A stretch of 64,000 bases of DNA from Zantedeschia hybrid cultivar (lineage: Eukaryota; Streptophyta; Magnoliopsida; Alismatales; Araceae), in the NCBI GenBank assembly GCA_030544215.1, contig JARZZO010000004.1:18588501-18652500 (forward strand), read 5' to 3'. Within the stretch, counting starts at the first letter, position 1. Each line of letters opens with the position of its first letter. The notes beneath the pieces are model-generated. The model saw nothing but the letters and a program-made list of their open reading frames with translations, did no database searches and was not told the DNA's origin. Made by a program: the position numbers and the translations under genes. Shown one piece after another: positions 26,101-38,100 of this stretch.

Positions 26101-29100
26101 TACTAAGAAGAATTGTTATATGCCAAGTATAACAACAATCCATATAGGATGGGCTATCAATCCTCCTTATAATTGTACTGCACACAAGCATAGAAATATG
26201 TTAAGAGAGAGAACATGGGAGCATTATGATCAATAAAAGAATGAACAACATAACTAATTTAATAGTACAATCCAAATTGGAATTGAGAGCACATTGTGGA
26301 TAAAGTTCAAATGGATAATTGAGCATTATATGGAGTGTAATATAAAATTGAAACTATTAGTTAACAGTGTATTTATGAAAAAGAAATTAATATAGTAATG
26401 AATATAAGTGTGCTTTCATATGTAATCTAGTCAATATCACTAAATTATTTGAAAGTGATTATTAAGTTTTGTATATTCTTATTGTCTAAGATTTTATTCA
26501 TTAATATTATCATATCATATTAGAGTTTTTGAATTAATATATTATGTCATATTAGACATATCATGGATAATAAGTTTCCTTATTATATCTACACTTGGAT
26601 ATACCTTGTAACATTATCAAAATAGTCTGTTCACATCCCTACTGCTTACATCAATTAAAGATAAGTTGCATGAAGATCTATATACAAGGAATAGATTGGA
26701 AGATATTCAAGTTACAAGGAATATATGGGAAGATATTCAAGTAGTATTAAGTCTAATTAAAAGAAAAAATGAATTTAGGCATAACTTCCAATTCGAAGTA
26801 TTTTTCTATTAGGTCTAGTGATTAGCATATTAAAGTATGTTTGGCATCTATTTTTGAAAAATATTTGCTGCACCATCCCTCCTACCCCACCTTATGATCT
26901 CACAATTTTTTTTTATTTAACCTAAATTATCTAATTGAGGGACCATTCTATCTCAACAACCATATTATTTGAACTTTGATTAGATAGTTCACTAGAATTT
27001 TTTAAAAAAAATCATATGCCCATGCACAATCCAAATAGGTGTTACTGTGCAGCAAGTATATCTCGATATTTTGAGAAAGTCATAGAAAGGATCACAGAAG
27101 CCATGTAAGATGTACAAGCTGGAACTTATAATATTATATATAGACCCCATAGATAATTAAAAAATAAAGAAAGAATTTGTTTTGCTTTTTAGTCCCTATA
27201 GTCTTTCAATATTTTATATAGTCCTTGCAATGTTCATATTTATCTTAAAGCCCATACAATTTTTGAACCCTCTCTAAAAGGTCCCTCCAATTAGAAATTA
27301 TTAAAAAATAATACAATAAAAATATTCCCATAATATTCTTAATATATTCTCATAGTAGTATAGTGTATAGAAGGAATATTCTATGAATGTTCCTATTTTT
27401 TGATGATCGTTAACTAGAGGGGGCTTTAAAGGAAATATGAAGTTTGTGGGACTTAAAAGTAAATATGATGATTGAAGGGAGTAATATGGAATAGTGAAAG
27501 ATTGTGGGGACTAAAAAGTAATCTATACTATAATACTAAAATAGAGTTCCTATTTTTCCATCAAAATTAAAACTAGGACACGTGGCAGCGAGAGAATCTC
27601 TCTCTTTATCTCTCGTTATGAAGAATTACTAAAATAGAGTTCCTATTTTCCTGTATGGTCTGGGAGGATCCACGTGAGACCCTTCCCTTGCATGGACTGA
27701 GTCCCATGCATGGGTGTGGGGTACGTTGTGAGTGGAGGGTTATTCCCTTCCAGTCATTTTATTTTACTTTTTTATTATTAACTACCTATTTTGGGGATTC
27801 CAAGGCATTATAAAAAGGCCTTGAGAGTCTCTGTATTACATAAGGTGGGAGAGAAAAAGAAATAAAAGCAAGAAGAGAAGTTTGCCTCTCCTAAAGATTT
27901 AGGGAGAGAGAGTTTCCACCCAAAAACTTTGCCTTGTCTATCTTCTTTTTCTTTTCCATTGTATGCATCTGGTGTGAGGTGTCGAGTGTTTCTTCTTTGC
28001 ATACGGATCAAGTTGGTATTAGAGCACATATCCACCTATGCATGGTGCTGACCAAAAGTGGCTACCAAGCCATAGGTGAACCACTCCAAGATTTGTGTGT
28101 TCACTGACAGTCAATAAAGAAGAAGGAAAATGCTTCCACCTCAATGGTGGAGGAGGAGCATACGTCAACCTCAACCGACTTGGCCACCTAAGTCACAAAG
28201 GTGATGCAAAACATGGAGACATTGCTGGATTGGATCAAATCCCAAACTACTCCATTACCATCAACAATCGAGATGGAGAATGTCCAATCAAATCTCTCAC
28301 CAACCATAGTGGGAAAAGACGACGATGATGAAGATGTAGGCATCACATCGGATGGGAGCCAACGACCGTTCAAAGTTGAGGCCAGAATCAACATTCCAAC
28401 CTATGATGGCATCGTCAACGTAGAGAAGTTAGATGCATGGCTCGACCAACTTGAAACCTACTTTACCTTGTAACGGTATAGTAGTGAAGATAAGGTCGCA
28501 CTTGCATGTCTGAAGTTGATGAACCATGCTTTGGCATGGTGGAATGGCTACTTGCAAAGCTACAACAGTGAAGACCTTACTTAGCGTCATTTCAAGCAAC
28601 TCATCTGTCAAGATTCTACCCTATGGGGTATGTCGAGAACATTGGAAATGCTGGAATTTTCTTCGACAAAAGTCGAGATAATCAGTGCAAGACTATACCA
28701 TAGAGTTCCGACGATATGCGGTGGAGTATGGCATCTCGCTCAATGATCATCAGATGTTTATGAAGTACACGTCTGGATTGCACGAGCGAATCAATGTCAA
28801 GCTGACTCTCTTCAAAGTGCATGACATCTCCAGTGCCAGCATCACTACCATGGCCATCGAGAAGAAGAACCAGCACCATAGTGGTCAGAAGTCTTTTGAT
28901 GGGTCCAAGGAAGGGTCACCCAAGCTCAAGAAAAATAAAAATAAAAATAAAAATAAAAATAAAAATATCAGCTCATCAACTTCTTCTAATTTTGATAAGT
29001 TCTGTGAGCATTGCAACATCACGGGACATGTGAAGGAGAAGTGCTGGAGATTTCATCCAGAGTTATTCCCGAAGAAATGGAAGAAGGATGATAAAGGCAA

Positions 29101-32100
29101 GCGCACAACGGCAATCAACACTAACAGTATCGAGCTCAGGCAAGTTGGAAAAGCAAACCAGAGTTTGTCTCTGATGACATGGCCGAAGGAGTCAGCCTCA
29201 GGCCCCATGTCCGAGCCTAATTAAAGAGAAGAATTGTTCACCTTGTGAATCCAGGTGAAGTAGGAGGTGATTGGTGCCATAATGAACACCGGAAGTTAGA
29301 AGAACCCTATCTCAGCAAGGCTATTACAAAAGCTAGGCTTAAAGACAACGCCACATGCATGTCCATATCCACTAGGATGGATTCAAAAGGATGTAGGACT
29401 CAACATCGACTGCCAGTGCAAGCTTCGATTCGCTATCACCAACCAATATGTTAACGAGGTGACATGTGAAGTGGTTCCTCTTGACATATGCTAGGTGTTT
29501 TTTGGCAATCCTTACATCTATGATTGTGATGGCATCTACTATCAGCGGACACAACAATACTGTCTAGTTAAGGACGGGAAGAAGTACCTCATGAGGTGGG
29601 AAAAAATATGCCAGACTGTTGATTTGGTGACTCCCTACCAAGCGAAGAGGATGGTGAACACTTGCCAGAAGTTCGTGCTACTACTGGTTTGCCCAGTAGA
29701 GCAAGAACCACATGAATCCCCAATAAGACTTTCTTGCAGGGAAACATCGGGCGAGTTAGAGAAGTTGTTTGAAGAACATTCAGGCCTCTTTAATGAGGTT
29801 CAGGGATTACCACCTACACTCCTCCCCAACCTTGGCATGCATCGAGATTCATTGATGGATAATGAGAAAATAAAGCGCCAAATGATAGAGTTGCTTGAGA
29901 ATGGTGTCATCAAGCCAAGCAATTCTCCCTATGGGTCACCAGTGGTGCTAGTGCCAAAGAAGGATGGTGGCTAGCATATATGCATTGATTATCGTGCCCT
30001 CAACAAGATCACCATCAAGAATAGATATCCTCTTACCCGAATTGATGATTTTCTTGATCAACTAAAACATGCCATAGTTTTCACAAAACTTGACATAAAG
30101 TCTGTGTTGGGATTTCTCGGTTTCTCCAGATCGCTCACGCAGCGGAAAACAAAAATATTTACAGCGATCCGTTCCCGTTTCGAAATCTAAAATACAAGAT
30201 AATCGGATTATCTTTTCTCACTGTGTGCTGATTCGAATCCGCAACCATTTGGTTCCGTCGGTGCGACACCGCAAGCCGCGCAAGCGCCCGACCTCTAGCG
30301 AAGTCCACGCGATCCTCCCCGCGACGGATATCCTCGAGTTCGTCGTTCTTCGCAGCCCACGAAACCTCCGCCGGTCGCCGCAATGATCGCCGCAATGCGC
30401 GGACGATTTCCCGTCGAACGGGATTCGGAGAAGTGGCGGAGCAGATCTGGATCTGCCTGGGCGTCAGAGAAAGACAGAAACTGAGGAGGGGCGGCTAGGG
30501 TTAGCAGCAGCTTGGCCTGCTCAGCCCGTTCGCTATGTTTTATACTAACCGCGCGGTTTTTCACAAAAACCCCCAGTTTATATAAAACCCACTTATTTAT
30601 CCATCGCCTTGAGAATCATTTGCGTGTGACCCTCTAGGCCCAAGTACCAGTCCAGTTAATGGCCCAACAAGCCCAGTGACTCCTCACTGGTTTTATTAAT
30701 TAATTAATAACCCTTTATTAATCAATTAATCAATCGAATTGATGTCGCACATCGAATTCGACCGATCCTCCGATCACGTTGGGTGCCAAGCAACACCGCG
30801 TGAACCTGGAAGGTATTTGGGGTTAAGTAACCCACTCTTGGAACCTTTCCGCCGACAGTTACCGCGTGGATATAATCCTTCATTCGTACAATGCTCTCGA
30901 GTCAACTCAGGGTATGGCGAGCTGTCAAACCCTAACCGGTCGACTCACTTGGATTGGATGCCGCTGATGAATATCGGAAAACTCCTTTTCCGATATTATC
31001 GTCCGCCCTGGCCAGGGACTTCTGCGCATCCTTCCTAGAGCATTCTCTCTCTAAGTACCGAGAGCGAATGATTCCTTATTGACACACAATTTCCTTCGAC
31101 GGTATTCCGCTGCACCCAATCCTTGGCGTATTAGAATCCTGTGGCTAGAGATTCGTAGACCAAGGTCAAAGTACAGAAGTCCACCGCCAAGGTGTCCTTG
31201 GTGTCTCAGGTCCGAGGACCATCCACGCAACTGCGACAATAGAATCAAGCTGGTTGACAGTGAGGTACAATACCATCCAGCGATTCAGTCGGATCAGTTC
31301 AGTGAACTCATTCTCCAATGAGCACCTACATATTCGCCTTAGTGTCTCCACACAAGTGACTTATGAGACCAGTCACCCTCATCATATGAGCTGGAGTAAT
31401 CTGTACTAGTCTAACCGGATATCCGATGTCCTTCTCGGATATCCTCCGACTAGGAACGATTAAGAATATGTGTGTTTAAGTGATCAGTCTCATTAGTATG
31501 ATCTCATCATAATCTGATCACCATAGCATATATTCACGGACTTCATTATGAAACGATAATTAACGCGATTTACACATAATGAATATTATGCCATTTTATT
31601 AATAATGAACGAGATTTACATTGTTAGATTGGCTTGTAGGCCACCTAAACTAACAATCTCCCACTTGGACTAAAGCCAATCACCTTTATACAATAAGTCC
31701 ATGGACTCTAGGTGACGCTCAAACACAATTTGAGCCAACAGCTTTGTCAGTGGATCTGCTACATTGTCGACGGATGGAACTTTTTCCACTACTACATCTC
31801 CTCTGGATATGATCTCTCTGATAAGGTGAAAGTGCCTCAGAATATGCTTCGATTTCTGATGAGACCGTGGCTCTTTCGCTTGCGCAATCGCTCCATTGTT
31901 GTCGCACAACAGTGGAACAGGCTCAGAGATGCTGGGAACTATGCCGAGGTCGGTGATGAATTTCTTCAACCACACTGCTTCTTTGGCGGCTTCAGCTGCA
32001 GCGATATACTCAGCTTCAGTCGTCGAATCTGCAGTGGTTACTTGCTTGGAACTCTTCCAGCACACTGCCCCTCCGTTCAATGTAAACACGAATCCATATG

Positions 32101-35100
32101 TTGACTTGCTATCATCTGGATCCGACTGGAAACTCGAGTCAGTAAAACCTCGCAGTTTCAAGTCACCTCCTCTATAGACAAGAAACATATCCTTAGTTCT
32201 TCTCAAGTACTTAAGGATGCATTTCATTGCCTTCTAGTGCTCTTCGCCTGGATCAGCCTGAAATCTGCTCGTAACACTTAGAGCAAATGCAACATCAGGC
32301 CGTGTACATAGCATGGCATACATGATAGATCTTATGGCAGAGGCATAGGGTATTCTATCCATGAATGCCCTCTCATCAGGAGTCTTAGGAGACTGCTCCT
32401 TTGAGAGATTGATTCCATGTCTCATCGGTATGAAACCTCTCTTGGAATTTTCTATGCCAAACCTTTTGACTTTGGTATCTATGTACAAGGATTGGGTCAT
32501 TCCAAGCATCCTCTTTGATCTATCTCTATAGATCCGTATTCCCAATACGTAGGATGCTTCTCCCAAATCCTTCATGGAGAAGTTTTTCGACAGCCAGATC
32601 TTTACTGATGACATCATAGCTACATCATTCCCAATGAGTAGTATGTCATCTACGTAAAGAACTAGAAAAGTGACTACACTCCCATTGGTCTTCTTGTACA
32701 CACAAGGCTCATCTTCATTCTTAATGAAGCCATAAGACTTGAAAGCCTCGTCAAATCTCATGTTCCAACTCCGGGAAGCTTGCTTCAGTCCATAAATGGT
32801 CCTCTGAAGTTTGCACACTTTATCTGGAGATTCTTTGGATGTGAAATATTTTGGTTGTATCATATACACCTCCTCCTCAAGGTTACCATTGAGGAAGGCA
32901 GTCTTCACATCCATCTGCCAGATTTCATAATCAAAATGTGTAGCAATGGCGAGTAGAACTCTGATCGACTTTATCATGGCAACTGGTGATAAAGTCTCGT
33001 CATAGTCAATTCATTGCCTTTGACGATATCCCTTTGCCACCAACCTTGCCTTATAAGTGTCGATCCGTCCATCAACACCGATCTTTCTCTTAAAGATCCA
33101 CTTGCAACCGATGGATACAATACCCTCGGGCAAGTCTTCCAAGTTCCAAACTTGGTTGGTGTACATAGACTGGATTTCTGAGTTCATGGCTTCTCGCCAT
33201 TTCCCGGCTTCTGGGCCTTCTATGGCCTCCTGGTAGGTTTTAGGATCATCATCCTCATTATATGCTACCTTAGACTCACCTTCAGCAATATGTCCCACAT
33301 ATCGTTCAGGTAGTCTAAGTACTCTACCAGATCTACGAGGCTCATCTGTGTGTACCTGAACAGATTCAGGAACTGATATCTCATCTGATGATAATGTAGC
33401 TGTTTGGGGATCTAGAACCTCTTCCAGTATTATTTTACTCCCACTGTCCTCCTGGAGAAGGTATTCCTCTTCTAAGAAGATAGCTTTCCTGGCGACATAC
33501 ACCTTTTGTTCACCAGGATGGTAAAAATAGTATCCAAAGGTTTCCTTTGGATATCCCACAAACCTGCATTTATCAGTTCGTGATTCCAGCTTGTCTGGAT
33601 CATGCCTCTTTACATGAGCAGGACAACCCCAGACTTTAACATGTTTAAATTCTGGTTTCCTGCCTTTCCATATCTCATATGGAGTAGAGGCCACAGACTT
33701 GCTGGGTACTCTGTTCAGTATGTATGCTGCTGACTCTAGAGCATACCCCTAGAGGGACACTGGTAATCCCGAAAAGCTCATCATGGATCGCACCATGTCC
33801 AACAAGGTGCGATTCCTCCTTTCTGATACACCATTCATCTGTGGTGTATATGGAGGGGTCAGCTGAGAAAGGATACTATTATCCTTTAAGAATTGTGTGA
33901 AATTAGTACTCAAGTATTCTCCTCCTCGATCTGATCGAAGAGCTTTAATACTCTTTCCTAACTGCTTCTCTACCTCATTCTTGAACTCCTTGAACTTCTC
34001 AAATGCTTCCGACTTGTACTTCATTAAGTACACATAGTCGAATCTTGAGAAGTCATCGGTGAACGTGATGAAGTAACAAAAGCTACGTTTGGCTTGGGTG
34101 GACATGGGACCACATACATCCGAATGTATTAGTTCCAGAATGTCCTTGGCACGTTCTCCATGTCCACTAAATGGAGATTTTGCCATCTTTCCCATAAGGC
34201 AGGATTCACATGTTGCAAACGATTCATAATCGAATGCTGTTAAATAACCATGCTTGTGCAACTTTTGCAACCTGCTTTCGCCAATGTGCCCAAGTCTACA
34301 ATGCCACATGTAGGCCTGGTTCACACAATTCTTGCTCTTCTTAAGAGCATTATCAATCTGAAGATTGTAATAAGAAACATCTAATAGATATAGACCGTTG
34401 ACTAAAGGTGCTGAAGCTATTAATTTATTACCATAATAAATCGAACAACTTCTATTCTCAATAGTCAACCTATATCCTATCTTGTCCAAACAAGATATTG
34501 ATATGATGTTCTTTATTATGCTAGGAACATAATAACAATCTTCTAATAATAAGGTGTCTCCCGATGGAAGCTTGAGGTTTGTTGTCCCAACAGCAATTGC
34601 CGCAACTTTTGCGCCGTTTCCTAGCCTCAATTCCACCTCACCTTGTCTCAGCTTGCGCTTACTTGTCAGCATCTGCACATCATAGCAGATATGAGAGGCA
34701 CATCCGGTATCCAATACCCAAGATGTGGAATCTCTAACTGACAAGTTGATATCTATCATATAGATATCTGAAGCTTCAGACAGCTTCACTCTTCCATGAG
34801 CTTTATCGTTAAGGAACTCCTTACAGTTCCTCTTCCAGTGACCATACTGCTTATAGTATAAGCAGTCACCCTTCACTACTCTTTTATCTTTGTCCTTCAA
34901 TCCTTTATCGTTAGCTATCATCCCTGCTTCAGGGGCATCCAATGCCGGTTCAGCAAGAGGATCAGCTCCAGGGACAAAGTTATTATGTTCAGATCTGAAG
35001 ACATTCTTCAGGTTTCTGAACCAATCTGAGTAGATCAGGTAAGTCAAAAGGGCATCAAGTATGCCACGGAGTGAGTTATTCAACGACATAATTCCCTACA

Positions 35101-38100
35101 GGAGATAAGTAAAATTTACTTAGCACATGTTCAATTATTAAATTTAAAACAAGACATGGTCTTTTGTTCAAGTTTAACTCCCACTAATTTTCGACGGACT
35201 GTATAACCCTCAGTTATACAGAACGGGAGACGCCGACAGTCTCCTAGTGGGGATCAGAATCTCAATGACTGGCACTACAGCCTTGTGGATAGCACAACAA
35301 ACTGTAATACAATCAAAGAGCACCTAACTCATGGGACTTGCAACTCCTTGCAATATCTGGTCATGGTTTCGGTCCCCAGAGATTTAATGGCCTTGTGGAT
35401 AGCACAACAAACCATTAATCTTGGTCTAAGCTAACCATCATTACGCGACGAGCATAGATTTGCATGCAGCCCTTGTGGATAGCACAACAAAGCTACATAG
35501 TTCCTCTACCCCGATCTATAGGCATCTAATGCCATAGCCATAGTTTCTCCTCCCAATTAAGTAGGCCTTGTGGATAGCACAACAAACCTGCCTAAAGTGA
35601 TTCGAATCCTATGACTATAATGATGGTGGACCACGCGGTAAGTTCTTAACTACTCGCGTTACGGCTTAGAGTTTATCTGAGGGTATTTAGATAACTTTTA
35701 TCTTGGTCTCTCCTAGGTGATAGTATATAAATACATCGTATATATTTACTAAATACTATAACCTGCTTTGATTCATAATCAAAAGATAAACAATGCATCA
35801 CATACATGTCATTAGTGTGGTCATGGATAGCACAGTGGGTTTGACTGGAGCCAACAGTTAAACGCACACACATTCTAATCATGACATTTACATTAGATAT
35901 CCTGCAATCACATAGGCAAGAGATCTCCATCTTTTCGCCTTCCTGGTTGCAGTTGTGGATCGTCCTCGCTCCTTCCTCGGTTGCCTCGATCAGATTACAT
36001 TTAAATTCTAGAATTACATGTAATTAGAAGAGGGTCTTATGGCGAGTACAAGAGAGAGAGGGAGGTAAAAATACATCGGAGTATGAGAGAGAGAGAGGTG
36101 CGCAGACCTCTATTTTTTAACAATTAATAAACATCCATCATTCATCCACGATCCACACAAACACATCATTCATCACATGAACAATTAAAAGAGTGCATAT
36201 CCATGACCACGGTGTGTTTTAAACATCCACATATGATTCAGCGCATCACATGGCTAAAACAAATGAGTTTTTCAAAATAAATAAGTTTTGGCTTTCAGAA
36301 AGCTGTGATCCAATCAAAATTGGTGTTTGATTTCGAAAACTCATTTTATTAAGTTAACATGCAATTAAATCTAAATTTAAAAGCATTAAACACACATTAC
36401 ATGCGCACACAATCCGAATTAATAATTCCAGATTATTCCATGCAAATTAGAACATTTCTAATAATCTAACACTTAGATTAAATCCCATTAATAATCTAAC
36501 AATTAGACTATTAAAGATTAATCTAACTCTTAGATTAATCCAACATAATTAATTAATAATTTAACACTTAAATTAATAATCAATCAAACTAATTATTAAC
36601 TACTAATTTAACACTTAGATTAGCCAATTAATGTTAATTATTAATTTAACTCTTAAACCAATAATTAACATTAACTAATTAATAATTAATTAATCCAACT
36701 CTTAGATTAAATAATTAAAGTTATCATTAATTTAACTATTAAATTAATGACTAACAATAATTAATCAAAGACTACCAATTTAACATTTAAATCAGTTATT
36801 TAAGTTAATTATTAATTTAACAATTAAATTAATAACTAACTCAAATATTAATTAACAATTATATGATTTAATAATAAATAATCTAAATTTTAGATTAAAT
36901 ATTATTAAACACTAATTTAACAATTAAATTAGTCAACTTAAGTTAATTACTAGCTTAACTATTAAACTAATAATTAAATTAATTGTTAATCATGATTCAA
37001 AATCATAAATAAGCCCATTTAAATTAAAATTGAACAATAATGTAAATATTTCAAAAACACCTTTTGAATCTTAATTAAAGTCCAATAATAATATTTTAAT
37101 TGGGCTAATTAAGTTTAATAGGGGTTTAAGGGGTTTAGAGGGGTTAAATGGGCAGAAATTAACAGGGCCCAAACCAAACATGAACTGGCTCGACCCACAG
37201 GGGAGCCTGGGCTTGGCCTGGGCCCGAGCCAGGGTCCCTGGGCTCGAGCCAGGGCTCAGCCCCTTTGGGCCCAGGGGCCCTGGCAAGCCCAGCCGGTTTG
37301 GTGCAGGGCCCGGCCCCGGACCGCCATCCTGGACCCGGTCCAACCGGGTCGGGACCGGGCGGCTTACCTGGTTCTTCCTCCCCAAAGGCCCGACGCCCTG
37401 CGTTTGAGTGCAGGAAACCCTAGCCGGCGGCGGGGCTCCACGGTGCCGCCCGGCGGCCACCCCAGCGTCGCCCGGCCCCCGGCCGGCGATGGCCCAGCGC
37501 CGGTGATGCCGCCGGCGCCGGCAGGGCCGCCGGTGGGGCCTAATAAGGCGTCAGTTGGCCTTCTTAAACATCCCCAAAAACAGGTTTTCTGTGTTAACCC
37601 TGAACATGGAGAAGAAAGGGCTCCCTCCGGCCAACTCCTTGCTGCTCGATGATTCCCAGCAACCCCGTGGATCATCCAGGGTATTGGCCATGCCTCTCCA
37701 ACATTTGGGGATGCATATCCGAAGCCCAAACGGCCGCCCTTCTTCGTCAAACGAAGAACACCATAAACCCCAATAAAATTTCGAAAAATTGCAGAATCAT
37801 AATCTAATGATTACTGTTCATCTCATGAACACAGATCCAGCAAAATAATTGACTTTTAAGCATGGAATTAAATCATTGAAAAATTAATTTGGAGACCGAA
37901 ACGGGACGAGAAACAGTGGAACCTGGCTCTGATACCACTGTTGGGATTTCTCGGTTTCTCCAGATCGCTCACGCAGCGGAAAACAAAATATTTACAGCGA
38001 TCCGTTCCCGTTTCGAAATCTAAAATACAAGATAATCGGATTATCTTTTCTCACCGTGTGCGGATTCGAATCCGCAACCATTTGGTTCCGTCGGTGCGAC

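Larger units (their letters stand above)
35100..37938 (-). other. 2.8 kb structured leader, array copy 1
   Basis: Untranslated sequence between the primer-binding site (about 37926-37937) and the gag ATG at 35089. In transcript order: GC-rich palindromic domain (37560-37160), AT-rich palindromic-unit array (37010-36440), a mixed region, and the hairpin array (35590-35195). Copy 2 repeats it at 42932-45740. Open frames here (35673-35930, 37071-37460, 37364-37750) have no family features. Confidence 0.8.

Noticed and set aside
30159..31351. Repeated 60-99 residue frames in the Copia LTRs (also 37992-39184 and 45794-46986)
   Set aside because: They repeat with each LTR, occur on both strands, and have no domain; LTR sequence only.
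31712..32177. Plus-strand frames of 93-130 residues opposite Copia RNase H (also 39545-39962)
   Set aside because: Antisense shadows of the RNase H coding sequence.
35281..35586. CRISPR-like array (repeats with unique spacers)
   Set aside because: Plant nuclear retrotransposon leader; only four units, flanked by variable inverted repeats, with no associated genes.
37071..37750. Open frames of about 128 residues in the GC-rich leader (also 44873-45552 and 4247-4749)
   Set aside because: Overlapping frames on both strands with Pro/Gly/Ala/Arg-rich translations and no family motifs; explained by GC-rich repeats.
37919..37938. AACCTGGCTCTGATACCA, which resembles the plant miR1511 sequence as I recall it
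   Set aside because: It is the complement of the Copia primer-binding site and has no foldback partner nearby.
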